A stretch of DNA of 57,636 nucleotides from Elusimicrobiota bacterium (GTDB lineage Bacteria > Elusimicrobiota > Elusimicrobia > UBA1565 > UBA9628), in the NCBI GenBank assembly GCA_003151975.1, contig PLZD01000030.1, positions 207 to 57,842 on the forward strand, given 5' to 3'. The stretch's first letter is position 1; each line of letters opens with the position of its first letter. Below are positions 47,566-56,380 of this stretch, piece after piece. The translations under genes and the position numbers were made by a program. A model generated the notes under the pieces. The model ran no database searches. It was not told where the DNA came from and was given only the letters and a program-made list of their open reading frames with translations.

Positions 47566-48651
47566 GTGACACGGATTGTCTTCGCGATTTTTATTTTTCT
47601 TGCGGCCGCGCCGGCCCGCGCTTATCGTCCGGCGAAAAACCCGCACTACAAGCGCAAGCCGTCCGGCGCGTTCGGCGTGTCGGCGTCGACTCAACCGTTA
47701 GTGGACGCCATCGACCGGCTGGATTCGGGGCGCTGGGACCCGCAGGTTAAATTTCAGCTGGAGCTCTTCGCCGCCGAGCACGGCAAGACCTCGGAGGGCT
47801 ACGATCCGGCGGCGCCTCCGGTGGCCGTGGTGGGCTTCGACGACGCGGCGATCTGGGGGGACCTGGGCGAGTTCGTCTTCGAGAGCCTCGTCGAGCACGC
47901 CGCGTTCAAGTTCGACGAGGATTGGTGGAAGCTTGTGCCGCTTGCCTACGGCCGCCAGAGGATCCGCGCGGCGCAAGAGCAATTCATCGATCTGCCGCCG
48001 ACGGTTTGGGACGCCCAGCCCGCGTATCATCAATTCTGGAAGTACATGCTTAAGAGTTATCAAGACTCCTGCAAAACCGTCGACCGCAAGGATTGCCGCA
48101 TCTACATCGCGCGCCTGCTCAAGGGATTCTCGCGCGACGAGGCCGCGGCTTACGCGCGCAAGGTTTTCGAGGAGGAGGAGATCGCCCCGCTGGGAACACG
48201 CGAGATCCGCGAATCCTCCGAGGACCAGCATCCCGTGCGTTTCCGCCGCGGGCTGCGCGAACTCCCCGAGCTCAAGGACCTTTGTGTTCTTCTTCTGAAA
48301 GCCGGCTTCGAGGTGTGGGCGGTCGATCTTGACGCTCAGCCGCTGCTCGCGTCTTACGCCGCGACCTACGGCATCAACCCGGCCAAGACCGCGGGCATCC
48401 GCCTGCCGGTGTTCCGCGAAAAATTCACGGGCAAAACGGAGGAGCCCATCCCCTGGCGCGTGGGAAAGGTCGACGCGGTCGTGGCCGCGTTGGGACGGCC
48501 CCCGGCTTTGGTCGTGGGCGCATCGGATGGAGATCGCGAGCTTCTCGATTACAGCGGCGGATTGCGCCTGCTGCTCGATCGCGGAAACAAGCCCCTGCGC
48601 GCCTACGCGGAAAAGCGCGGCTGGCTGATCCAGCCCTCATTCAAGCCGTGA
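47566..48651 (+). CDS. Secreted HAD-fold protein with degenerate catalytic motifs
   Basis: A 361-residue protein with a signal peptide (residues 1-19, APARA-Y). The order of elements matches PSPase-like HAD phosphatases (PF12710 type): motif I region VAVVGFDDAAIWGDLGE at 86-102, motif II region VWAVDLDAQPL at 250-260, lysine 301 in RVGKVDAV and motif IV region VVGASDGDREL at 316-326. Key residues are altered: motif I lacks the DxDxT pattern, the motif II Ser/Thr is Asp254, and the first motif IV aspartate is Ala319. It is likely an inactive binding protein or has changed chemistry. GTG start, no Shine-Dalgarno. Confidence 0.7.
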   Translation: MTRIVFAIFIFLAAAPARAYRPAKNPHYKRKPSGAFGVSASTQPLVDAIDRLDSGRWDPQVKFQLELFAAEHGKTSEGYDPAAPPVAVVGFDDAAIWGDLGEFVFESLVEHAAFKFDEDWWKLVPLAYGRQRIRAAQEQFIDLPPTVWDAQPAYHQFWKYMLKSYQDSCKTVDRKDCRIYIARLLKGFSRDEAAAYARKVFEEEEIAPLGTREIRESSEDQHPVRFRRGLRELPELKDLCVLLLKAGFEVWAVDLDAQPLLASYAATYGINPAKTAGIRLPVFREKFTGKTEEPIPWRVGKVDAVVAALGRPPALVVGASDGDRELLDYSGGLRLLLDRGNKPLRAYAEKRGWLIQPSFKP

Positions 48652-48725
48652 GTTTGATTTGACTTCCCTTGCCGGGTCCATTTTTGTAATATCCAGAATC
48701 CTCCGCCGAGAAAAAGGGGGGTCAC

Positions 48726-49037
48726 ATGCCCGCGAAGCCTAAGAAAAAAGTCGAAGTCGAAGTCGGGGACCTGTTCGTGACGGAAAGCGCCGTCACGGTG
48801 AAGCTGTTGCCCAGCAAGAAGAGCGGAAGCCGTCCCATCCGCTGGTTTGCGGGCGGCGAGGTCAGCAACATCCACCTGGCCGCCAAGGACATCGCGTATC
48901 TGGTCGGCAAGGTCCAGGGGCGCACGCGCGTCGTGCGCGCTCTGACCGTTATGACCGACCGCGGCGCGGGCTTTGATCTGGCCAAGACCGGCCTGCCCAA
49001 GGCCATCGAGAAGGCCGGCTTCGAAATATTGAGATGA
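48726..49037 (+). CDS. Small basic protein of unknown function
   Basis: A 103-residue protein. The Lys-rich N-terminus (PAKPKKKVEVEVGD) precedes a compact alpha/beta domain with SAVTVKLLPSKKSGSRPIRWF and a helical IHLAAKDIAYLVGKVQG. No family is recognised. The ATG has an AGGGGGG Shine-Dalgarno, and a TAATAT box lies at 48687-48692. It overlaps the SDR gene by four bases, so it belongs to the SDR-ALDH operon and may modify or bind a partner there. Confidence 0.65.
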   Translation: MPAKPKKKVEVEVGDLFVTESAVTVKLLPSKKSGSRPIRWFAGGEVSNIHLAAKDIAYLVGKVQGRTRVVRALTVMTDRGAGFDLAKTGLPKAIEKAGFEILR

Positions 49038-49777
49038 GCGGCCGCCTCTCGGGCAAGGTTTGCCTGATCACGGGCGCCGGCTCCGGCATGGGTCTTGCCG
49101 CCGTCAAGCGGTTCCTCGCCGAGGGCGCCAAGGTCGCGGCTCTCGACCTCAAGTTCAAGGAATCGGTCAAGGGCGCGCTGGTCATCGAGGCCGACGTGAC
49201 CAAGGAAGAGCAGGTTAAAGCCGCGGTCGCCAAGGCGGCGGGCGAACTCGGCGGCCTGCACGTCCTCTACAACAACGCGGGCGTCTTCCCGGAGAAAGAC
49301 CACTCGGTCGTCGATACCGAGGAGAAGATTTGGGACTTCGTCTACGCGGTCAACGTCAAAGGCGTGGCCTGGGTCTGCAAGTACGGAATACCCGAATTGC
49401 TCAAGGCAGGCGGCGGCTCGGTCATTAATATCGCCTCGTTCGTGGCGCTGGTCGGGTGCTCGGTGCCGCAGGACGCCTACACGGCTTCGAAGGGCGCGGT
49501 CATCGCGCTGACAAAATCCTTGGCCGTGCAGTTCGGCCCGAAGGGCGTGCGCGCAAACGCCATCTGCCCCGGCCCCATCGAGACGCCGCTCTTGATGGAG
49601 TGGCTCTTCAAGGAGCCCAAAGAAAAAGCCAAGCGCCTCAACCGCATCCCCATGGGCCGCTTCGGCAAGCCCGAGGACATCGTCAACCTCGCCCTTTACC
49701 TGGCCTCCGACGAGTCGTCGTGGACCAACGGAGCCGCGCTCGTCGCCGACGGCGGCATCACCTCGAACTACTTCTAA
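49034..49777 (+). CDS. Short-chain dehydrogenase/reductase
   Basis: A 247-residue classical SDR. The cofactor motif TGAGSGMG is at residues about 13-20, the structural NNAG at about 80, and the catalytic Ser-Tyr-Lys set in NIASFVALVGC and YTASKGA. The Asp in LDLKF after the second strand favours NAD over NADP. It should oxidise a secondary or primary alcohol; the aldehyde dehydrogenase next to it suggests an alcohol-to-acid pathway. The substrate is not readable. Confidence 0.9.
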   Translation: MSGRLSGKVCLITGAGSGMGLAAVKRFLAEGAKVAALDLKFKESVKGALVIEADVTKEEQVKAAVAKAAGELGGLHVLYNNAGVFPEKDHSVVDTEEKIWDFVYAVNVKGVAWVCKYGIPELLKAGGGSVINIASFVALVGCSVPQDAYTASKGAVIALTKSLAVQFGPKGVRANAICPGPIETPLLMEWLFKEPKEKAKRLNRIPMGRFGKPEDIVNLALYLASDESSWTNGAALVADGGITSNYF

Positions 49778-49787
49778 GGAGGCAAGG

Positions 49788-51251
49788 ATGCCGACCGCGA
49801 CCAAGACCTCAACAAAATCCCTTTGGATCGGCGGCAAGCGGTGCTCGGCCAAGTCAGGCCGGACCTTCGAGACGGTCAATCCTGCCACGGGCGAGGTCAT
49901 CGCCAAAGTCGCGGAAGGCGGCCCCGAAGACATCGACGCCGCGGTCAAGGCCGCGGCCAAAGCCGCCGCCGGACCGTGGAGCAAGATGAGCGCGCGCGCG
50001 CGCGGCGCCGTGCTGTTTGCCGCGGCGCGCATCATACGCGACCGAGTCAACGACCTCGGGTTGGTCGAGAGCAGGGACTCGGGCAAGCCTCTGGCCGCCG
50101 CCAAGGGCGAGATTTTGTACGTCGCCGACGTGCTCGAGTATTACGGCGGGGCGGCAAGCAAGCACTTCGGAGAGACGATTCCGGTCGGCAATCCTGGAAT
50201 CGAGCTCACCTTGCGCGAGCCCGTCGGCATCTGCGGCCTTATCGTGCCGTGGAATTTCCCCGCGGTCATCGCGTCTTGGAAGCTTGGGCCCGCCTTGGCT
50301 TGCGGCAACACGGTCGTGCTCAAGCCCGCCGCCGAGACGCCGCTCTCCGCCTTAATTCTCGGCGAGATCTTCGCCGAGGCCGGTCTGCCCGAGGGCGTGC
50401 TCAATGTCGTGCCGGGGCCGGGCGTGGGCTGCGGCGACGCGCTGGCCGCGCATCCCTTGGTGCGCAAAGTTTCGTTTACGGGCTCCACAAAAACCGGCTC
50501 GTCCATCATGACGGCGGCGGCGCGGGACATCAAGCGCGTCTCGCTCGAGCTTGGAGGAAAGTCGGCCAACGTCGTCTTCGACGACGTCGCGGACTTGGAT
50601 CTCTGCGTAGAGAAGTCGCTGTGGTCGGTTTTCGATAACGCCGGGCAAGATTGCTGCGCGCGTTCGCGCTTCCTGCTTCAGGAAAAGATCTATGAGCGCT
50701 TTCTCGACAAACTGGTCGCGCGCGCCAAGAGGATCGTCGTCGGCGATCCTCTCGACAAAGCGACGCAGATGGGTCCGCTGATCTCGGCCAAGCAGCGCGA
50801 AAAGGTCTCGGGATATGTCGCGGCGGGAGAGGCCGACGGCTGCGAGCGCCTTTGCGGAGGAGGAGCGCCGAAGGCGCGCGGGCTCTCCAATGGCTTTTAC
50901 CTCGAGCCTTGCGTCCTGGCCGGCGCGACCGCCCGCATGAGCGTGTTCCGTGAGGAGATTTTTGGGCCCGTCGTCTGCGCTACCCCATTCAAGAACGAGG
51001 ACGAGGCCGTCGCCCTGGCCAACGATTCCGCCTATGGCCTCTCGGGCTCGGTTTGGACGCGCGACTTGGGACGCGGGATGCGCATGGCCAAGGCCCTGCA
51101 GACCGGCGCGCTCTCGATCAACTCGTCATCAAGCGTTTATCTTGAGGCTCCGTTCGGCGGCTACAAATCATCGGGCCTGGGCCGCGAGCTCGGCATGAAG
51201 GCCATGGACCTCTACACCGAGGTCAAGAGCGTCTTCATTTCCGCGGCGTAA
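49788..51251 (+). CDS. Aldehyde dehydrogenase (betaine/aminobutyraldehyde dehydrogenase-like)
   Basis: A 487-residue ALDH. The catalytic glutamate is in LELGGKSANVVFDD and the nucleophilic cysteine in NAGQDCCARSR; FGGYKSSGLGRELG is the C-terminal signature of the betaine and gamma-aminobutyraldehyde group. NAD-dependent oxidation of an aldehyde to an acid is expected. A polyamine-derived aminoaldehyde is possible in view of the nearby polyamine genes. ATG 49788 has AAGGAGG upstream, ten bases after the SDR stop. It overlaps the convergent membrane gene by 17 bases. Confidence 0.9.
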   Translation: MPTATKTSTKSLWIGGKRCSAKSGRTFETVNPATGEVIAKVAEGGPEDIDAAVKAAAKAAAGPWSKMSARARGAVLFAAARIIRDRVNDLGLVESRDSGKPLAAAKGEILYVADVLEYYGGAASKHFGETIPVGNPGIELTLREPVGICGLIVPWNFPAVIASWKLGPALACGNTVVLKPAAETPLSALILGEIFAEAGLPEGVLNVVPGPGVGCGDALAAHPLVRKVSFTGSTKTGSSIMTAAARDIKRVSLELGGKSANVVFDDVADLDLCVEKSLWSVFDNAGQDCCARSRFLLQEKIYERFLDKLVARAKRIVVGDPLDKATQMGPLISAKQREKVSGYVAAGEADGCERLCGGGAPKARGLSNGFYLEPCVLAGATARMSVFREEIFGPVVCATPFKNEDEAVALANDSAYGLSGSVWTRDLGRGMRMAKALQTGALSINSSSSVYLEAPFGGYKSSGLGRELGMKAMDLYTEVKSVFISAA

Positions 51252-52890
51252 AAGCCGGCTTGAGGCCGTAGAGATAGACGAAGCCCTCCGGGCGCGCCAG
51301 CGGCGAACGATAAGGAAAGCGCGCGATCGGCTTGAAGCTCTCCATCGGCGGCTTGTCGGAGAACGAAGTGATCATGAGAACCTTGTTTCCCTCCATCCAG
51401 TCCCAGAGGCCGATCTCTCGGGCGGGCTTTAAAGCCAGGAGCCTGGCCATGTTCGGCTCCATCGTGTACTGGCCGTCCCAGTCGAAACCGTTTTCGATCT
51501 GCTCGGGCCGCAGCCCCAAGCTCACGCCGTAGCGGCCGGCTTCCCAGCGCGCGCGATTCCAGGAGAAGTAATCCCGCAGGCCGGCCGCCGAGACGGCGGC
51601 CAGGAGCAGGCAGCCGGCGGCGCTGGCCCAGGCGCGAGGGCGGCGCTCGGCGCGCAGCAGGAGCGCTGCGATCAAGAATGGCAGCGCTCCGAGCAAGTAG
51701 CGGTCGTAGTTGAGCGAGCGGTTTAGAATGTCTATCAGCGCGAGGGTCGTCAGGTAGGGAGGCAAGCCGAACCATAGGAGCGCCGCGGCGGCATCGGATC
51801 TTTCGCGGTCGCCTTCCTTGCCGAGGAGGAGCAGGGCGAGTTGCGCCGAGCACAGCACGCAGAAAGCGTCGATCAGGCGCCAAAGCGCTCCGGAGCTCCA
51901 CAGACCGGCCGCTTTGCTCTCGGGGGCCGTCAGAGTGATGACTCCGAGGCCGCGGGAGCTTAAGGTGTTTCCGAGCAGCGGCATTCGCCCGCCGTTAAGC
52001 CAGCATGCGATCGCGAGCGCGCAAACGCCGGCCGCGGCGACGGCCGCCGCGCGGCCGGACTTGGTCCATCTTCCGCGACGCGCCAGGCCGAATGCCAGGG
52101 GGCAAAGGAAGAGCGCCGCCGTTTGCGCCGCGGCGTTGAGGTTTTGCGCCACGCGCAGCCATTCAGAAGGGGACGCCAGCGCCGAAAAGCCGGATGGCGA
52201 CAGCTGCGTCTGCCACGCCCAGGGCAGGGCGGGCAAGCTGTGCAGCCAAAGCCAAAAGCCGCAGACGGCGGTCCCGAGCGGCGCCAGCAGCGCCAGCGCG
52301 GTCCGTGGCGAGAGCATCCTTCTGCGCCAGAGCAAATAGGCCGCGCCGACAACCGAGACCGCCGCGGTTTGGCGCGTCAAATAGCCGAGGCCCAGCAGCG
52401 CCGAGCACAGCGCCAGCCGCCGCGCGGAGCCCTCGCGCAGCGCGGACCAGAAAGCCCACGCCGCCAAGATTTGCAGCGCGGTCGCGGTGACATCGACATG
52501 AAAACTCGCGCTCATCGTGAGATAGACGGGGTTAAAGGCGAGGACCGCGGCGCCGACCGTGGCCGGGACGGGGTCGACCTTTAAGTCGCGTAGGAAAAAA
52601 TAAAAGATGAGCGCAGTCGCGAGTCCGACGCCGAGCATGAGCAGGCGCAGGTGCCAGTTGTCGGGTGGCACGAAGCACGCCGCCAGGCGGCCCAGGGCGA
52701 GATGCGTCACGCTGCTCGCGAAGCCCCATTGGGACGGCGTCAGTCCCGACCCGTGCGCCCAACGTCGGACCGCCTCCGCGTATTGGAAATCATCGTTGAG
52801 GGGAAAATCTCCGCGTGGGTCTATGTAAAGGAAGAGCGCTGTCCACGACGCGGAAAGGATTGCGACGGCGGACGCGTCGCCGCGCCTCAT
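51235..52890 (-). CDS. GT39-like multi-pass membrane glycosyltransferase
   Basis: A 551-residue protein. ATG 52890 overlaps the tatD stop by four bases; a longer frame upstream is only tatD read in another frame. The first periplasmic loop has GDFPLNDDFQYAEAV, the acidic motif of PMT/ArnT-like enzymes. About twelve helices follow, and the soluble tail ends in YGLKPAFTPRK. It probably transfers a lipid-linked sugar to an envelope acceptor. Its weak similarity in layout to the proteins at 8539-10287 and 40088-41785 makes it the third such protein in the window. Confidence 0.75.
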   Translation of the reverse strand: MRRGDASAVAILSASWTALFLYIDPRGDFPLNDDFQYAEAVRRWAHGSGLTPSQWGFASSVTHLALGRLAACFVPPDNWHLRLLMLGVGLATALIFYFFLRDLKVDPVPATVGAAVLAFNPVYLTMSASFHVDVTATALQILAAWAFWSALREGSARRLALCSALLGLGYLTRQTAAVSVVGAAYLLWRRRMLSPRTALALLAPLGTAVCGFWLWLHSLPALPWAWQTQLSPSGFSALASPSEWLRVAQNLNAAAQTAALFLCPLAFGLARRGRWTKSGRAAAVAAAGVCALAIACWLNGGRMPLLGNTLSSRGLGVITLTAPESKAAGLWSSGALWRLIDAFCVLCSAQLALLLLGKEGDRERSDAAAALLWFGLPPYLTTLALIDILNRSLNYDRYLLGALPFLIAALLLRAERRPRAWASAAGCLLLAAVSAAGLRDYFSWNRARWEAGRYGVSLGLRPEQIENGFDWDGQYTMEPNMARLLALKPAREIGLWDWMEGNKVLMITSFSDKPPMESFKPIARFPYRSPLARPEGFVYLYGLKPAFTPRK

Positions 52891-53681
52891 TGGTCCAGCC
52901 GGTAGAGCTCGCGGGCGTTCTTGGTCGTGGCCGCGGCCAGCGACTCGGGAGAGAGGCCCAAGGTCTTCGCTAGAGCCGCGCCGATCTCGGGGATCGAGGC
53001 GGGCTCGTTGCGCTTGCCGCGGATGCTTTGCGGCGGCAGGTAGGGGCTGTCCGTCTCGAGCACCAGGCATTGCTCTCCAGCGAGAGCCAGAGCCTGGCGC
53101 AGAGCGTCGTTCTTGGGATAAGTCACGGGGCCGTCGACGCCCAAAGCGAAGCCCAGGTCTCGGCAGAACAGCGCGTCTTCCGCGGTCCCTGAGAAGCAAT
53201 GCACGACGCCCCAAAATCTATTTGGCCTCATCTTGCCGCGATAGATCCGTTCCAAGACGCCGCGCAGATCGTCGTAGGCCCCGCGGCAATGAACGACCGC
53301 GGGCGTTGCGTGATCGCGGCAGAACGCGAGCAGCCGCTCGAGCGCGGCCAGCTGGACTTCTTTGGGAAGCTGAGTCTTGACGTAGTCGAGGCCGATCTCG
53401 CCGACGGCGACGACCTCCGGCAGCCCGATCATCTTCTCGAGCCGCGCGACGAGCTCGTCCGTGAATTGATCCGCGTAATAAGGATGCAGGCCGAGCGCGC
53501 AGCGCACCAACTCGGGGCGGGCGCGGCTCAAGGCAAGCGCCTTGTCCCAGTCGGCGGGCGAGTCGGCGATTTCGACGATCCTGCCGACTCCGCAGGCTTG
53601 CGCGCGTTTGAGTACCGCCTCGCGGTCTTCCGCGAAATGGTCGTCGCTCAGATGCGCGTGCGTATCGAACCAGGGCATCAT
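52887..53681 (-). CDS. tatD: TatD-family metal-dependent DNase
   Basis: A 264-residue TIM-barrel hydrolase of normal length. Metal-binding residues are visible in FDTHAHLSDDHF, VGEIGLDY, VVHCRGAYDDL and LVLETDSPYLPP. Family members are 3'-5' exonucleases or related nucleases in the cytoplasm. The ATG overlaps the upstream TPR gene stop (TGATG) and the stop overlaps the membrane gene start, so the three are translated together. Confidence 0.93.
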   Translation of the reverse strand: MMPWFDTHAHLSDDHFAEDREAVLKRAQACGVGRIVEIADSPADWDKALALSRARPELVRCALGLHPYYADQFTDELVARLEKMIGLPEVVAVGEIGLDYVKTQLPKEVQLAALERLLAFCRDHATPAVVHCRGAYDDLRGVLERIYRGKMRPNRFWGVVHCFSGTAEDALFCRDLGFALGVDGPVTYPKNDALRQALALAGEQCLVLETDSPYLPPQSIRGKRNEPASIPEIGAALAKTLGLSPESLAAATTKNARELYRLDQ

Positions 53682-55186
53682 CAGGATTTCCCCATGCGCG
53701 CGTAGAGCGCCAGCACCGCCGGGTCCTTCTCTCGCGCCAAATACTTGTCTCGCACCTCGCGCGCCGCTTCGAGGTTCTTGTAATAATGATCGAACACCAT
53801 CGTCTTGGTGAGGAAGCGCACCGCGGGATCGGGGTCATTCAGCGCGGCTTCGACCGCGGGGAAGGTTTCGGCGGTCTGAAGATCGGCGAAGAGGTTGAGC
53901 GCGCGCGTGCGCAGCAGGGGGCGAGGGCTCCTCAGCCAGGCGTCCTTGCGTTCCCGGACGGATTCCGGCCGGGAGGAGGCGATCTGGTACAGCGCGTAGT
54001 CGGCGTTGTGCCGCACCATGTCGACGTCGTCGTCGAGCAGTTCCGCCAGCGCGTCGATCCACTGCTCGTCTTTGGCCGCGCCCGCTCGGGCGCAGGCTTC
54101 GGCGCGCAGCGAACCGTCGTCCGAGGACAGGAACCGAGAAAGACTTTCCTCCACGGCCCGCCCCAGCACGGCCTTGCGGCGGGCGTCGAGAATCTCCGCG
54201 ATCCTGTGCTCAAGGGGCTCGGCTGGGTCGCCGCGATAGAGCGCGATATAATAAGGAAGGGCGGCTTCCGGGTCGCCGCGTTCGCGGTCGTAAAGCCGGG
54301 CGAGCTGCTCGGCGCTGTACAGATCGTCCGGGTTTTTGTCCCAGGCCGCCGAGAATTCCTTGACGGCCCTGTCCGCGTCGCCGTCGGAGCGCGCGATCAT
54401 GCCGTCCACCATCAAGGCGCCCGCGTGCGCGGGGTCTTTGCGCAGGGCCTCGTTGACGAGCGCTTTGGCGGCGCTGAGTTCCCCGCGGTTCCACGCCGCG
54501 GTCGCAAGGGAAGCGAAAACCAGCGGTTCCTTGGGTTGGGCCTTGAAGAGTTCCTGCAGGGCTTCCTGGGCCAGGCGCCCCGCCTCGATCTGCGGGTCCG
54601 AGTCTTTCTTTTGAGCGAGCTTGGCCAAAGTTCCGAGCGCGCGCTTGGCCTCAAATGAGTCTGGCGCGGAGTTGGCCAGCCGCGCGTAGAGCGGGATGGC
54701 CCCCATGAGATCGGTTCTGGCCGTGAGATCCGCCTTGAGCAGGAGCAGCGAGGGGTCCGTCGGGCGCTCGGCGAGAAGCGAATCGATCTTGGCCCCGTCG
54801 CCGGAATCGAGGCCCGCCTCCGCTTGCGCCGCCACCGAGTCCTTGCGCAGGATCACTCGCTCGTGGGCACGGCGGAAATCCTCTTCCCCGAAGAACTCGC
54901 GGGTCTCCTTAATTACGTAGAAGGCGTCGACCCTGCGCCCGACGCCGTAAAGCGCCTCGGCCAGCCGAAGATGGCTCACGGGATCGAGGTAGCCTTCGCG
55001 AAAACGCGCTCGCGCCGCGGCCAGGGCTTCGGGCGGAGGCGTGGGCGCGCGAGGGGAGAAGGGAGCCGCGGTCGTGTCGTTTCCAAGCCACCGCAAAAAA
55101 AGGAGGCAATACGCGGCGAGCGATCCCGCGATCATGAGCACGGCGATCGCCAGCAGAAGCTTGTGCCGTTCGGTGCGAGTCTTCAT
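53681..55186 (-). CDS. Membrane-anchored TPR and HEAT repeat protein
   Basis: A 501-residue protein. A single N-terminal helix (residues about 9-33) anchors it. TPR-like helix pairs run from about 45 to 330 (VSHLRLAEALYGVGRRVDAFYV and the EPLVFASLATAAWNRGEL region). The last 150 residues look like HEAT-type repeats (LAELLDDDVDMVRHNADYAL; FPAVEAALNDPDPAVRFLT). It is likely a periplasmic or cytoplasmic scaffold at the membrane. The ATG lies eight bases after a TATAAT box, so leaderless. Confidence 0.78.
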   Translation of the reverse strand: MKTRTERHKLLLAIAVLMIAGSLAAYCLLFLRWLGNDTTAAPFSPRAPTPPPEALAAARARFREGYLDPVSHLRLAEALYGVGRRVDAFYVIKETREFFGEEDFRRAHERVILRKDSVAAQAEAGLDSGDGAKIDSLLAERPTDPSLLLLKADLTARTDLMGAIPLYARLANSAPDSFEAKRALGTLAKLAQKKDSDPQIEAGRLAQEALQELFKAQPKEPLVFASLATAAWNRGELSAAKALVNEALRKDPAHAGALMVDGMIARSDGDADRAVKEFSAAWDKNPDDLYSAEQLARLYDRERGDPEAALPYYIALYRGDPAEPLEHRIAEILDARRKAVLGRAVEESLSRFLSSDDGSLRAEACARAGAAKDEQWIDALAELLDDDVDMVRHNADYALYQIASSRPESVRERKDAWLRSPRPLLRTRALNLFADLQTAETFPAVEAALNDPDPAVRFLTKTMVFDHYYKNLEAAREVRDKYLAREKDPAVLALYARMGKS

Positions 55187-55194
55187 TCTGGAAA

Positions 55195-55200
55195 ATTATA
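55195..55200 (-). promoter_or_regulatory. -10 box of the TPR-tatD-GT operon
   Basis: A perfect TATAAT on the minus strand (55200-55195). The ATG at 55186 follows after eight bases with no Shine-Dalgarno. A -35 box is not clear. Confidence 0.55.
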
Positions 55201-55227
55201 CATCACCGACCTCGATGAAAAAGGAAA

Positions 55228-55264
55228 AAGCCCGCCCCGAGCATGCGGCGCTCGGGACGGGCTT
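55228..55264 (-). terminator. Rho-independent terminator of the small basic-protein gene
   Basis: A 15-base stem with a single mismatch (AAGCCCG-c-CCCGAGC against GCTCGGG-a-CGGGCTT) and a seven-base loop. On the minus strand it is followed by a T-rich run, with only two C interruptions. It lies 14 bases after the stop at 55278 and before the promoter of the TPR gene. Confidence 0.75.
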
Positions 55265-55277
55265 TTGTCGTTGCGGC

Positions 55278-55553
55278 TTATTTCGAGAAATACTTCCAGC
55301 GGCGCTCGGAGTCCTGTTCCTGCAGGCCTTTGGACAAAAGATGCTCCTCGACCCCGGTCCAATGGTCCTCGTCTTTCGACTGGGGTGCTACGGTCATGCT
55401 CAGCCAGGTCTGCTCGCTGCGGCGCTGGCGCGCGGCGTCGACCTCCAAAGAGACGACCTCTGCGGTCGTGATTTCCGGAGCAAGTTTTATCTTCTTGACG
55501 GCTTTCCGCCGGGCGATGGGCTTTGCTGCGCGAGCGCGCTTGGTCTTGAGCAA
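55278..55553 (-). CDS. Small basic protein of unknown function
   Basis: A 91-residue protein if started at TTG 55553, eight bases after GGAGG; an ATG at 55619 in the same frame would add 22 residues but lacks a Shine-Dalgarno. The first 25 residues are strongly basic (KTKRARAAKPIARRKAVKK), like a nucleic-acid-binding tail. The second half is acidic to neutral and contains DEDHWTGVEEHLLSKG. The well-formed terminator immediately downstream supports a real gene. No family is recognised. Confidence 0.5.
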   Translation of the reverse strand: MLKTKRARAAKPIARRKAVKKIKLAPEITTAEVVSLEVDAARQRRSEQTWLSMTVAPQSKDEDHWTGVEEHLLSKGLQEQDSERRWKYFSK

Positions 55554-55628
55554 GATGGACACCTCCGTCAGGGATTGTTGCGGCCCATCGAGTGTAGCCC
55601 CTGTTCTGGAAAATTTCAAGACCTATTT

Positions 55629-56375
55629 TTAGATTTCGGAATTGGCGTCGCGCAGGCTGTTGAGGATGTCGCGGAAGGTGTCGTTGTCTTCTCCCGTCAT
55701 GAAGTAGTACAGGACCTTGTCGCCCAGGATGAAGGCTTCGATCCGGGCCTTGGGAAGCTCGTAGTTGACCTGGATGCCCCGCATCGAAGAGATGGTGATG
55801 TTCTTCACTGTGAGTTTTTCGCCGCGCGAGGCGGCGCGCGAGGAGACGGTATTGGTCAGAGCCGCCAGGCCGTCCAGGTCGTTGGGGAATTCGCTGGGCG
55901 AAGCCTGCAGGCGCACGATCCCCAACTGCCCATAGAGCCCCTCGTCGAGGAACTGCGTCGGATCGGTCCCGGATTTGCAGAAGTAGACGAGTTCTATCGT
56001 CTTCTGGTCGTCCTTGAACCTCTGAACGGCCACGTAATCCTTGGGCAGCCTTACGACGTAGCCGTAGTGCCCGATGTAGCCGCTTTCCTCGGGCGAGGGA
56101 ATTGGCGCCGGCGCGGGAGGGGGTTCCTCGGGCTTGCGGCTCAGCGAGACAAGTGCGGCCACCGCGACGGCGGCCAGGCCCCCCGCGAGGAAGATTTTGC
56201 CGGCCAGGCTCGACTTGCGTTTGGGCGCGGCGGCCTCTTTCTGGGCCGCCTTGAGCGCCTCGTCGAAATCCGCGGCGCCGACGCCTTCCTCTTTCAGCTG
56301 GTCGCGCAAAGCCTCGACGGAGAACTTTTTTAAGTTCTCGACGAGGTAGGCCACGACTTCGGGCTTGGCCGCCAT
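55629..56375 (-). CDS. Membrane-anchored protein of unknown function
   Basis: A 248-residue protein. The N-terminal 50 residues form a small helical domain (VAYLVENLKKFSVEALRDQL, resembling a short regulatory helix bundle). A membrane helix follows at about 57-78, then a Pro-rich linker (EEPPPAPAPIPSPEE) and a folded C-terminal domain with IGHYGYVVRLPKDYVAVQ and VNYELPKARIEAFI. The topology suggests a cytoplasmic sensor linked to a periplasmic domain. No family is recognised. Confidence 0.65.
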   Translation of the reverse strand: MAAKPEVVAYLVENLKKFSVEALRDQLKEEGVGAADFDEALKAAQKEAAAPKRKSSLAGKIFLAGGLAAVAVAALVSLSRKPEEPPPAPAPIPSPEESGYIGHYGYVVRLPKDYVAVQRFKDDQKTIELVYFCKSGTDPTQFLDEGLYGQLGIVRLQASPSEFPNDLDGLAALTNTVSSRAASRGEKLTVKNITISSMRGIQVNYELPKARIEAFILGDKVLYYFMTGEDNDTFRDILNSLRDANSEI

Positions 56376-56380
56376 GGTTT

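Noticed and set aside
52890-53214. N-terminal extension of the GT39-like protein to 53214
   Set aside because: The extra codons are tatD read in another frame and are Arg/Pro-rich without structure. ATG 52890 overlaps the tatD stop in the usual ATGA way.
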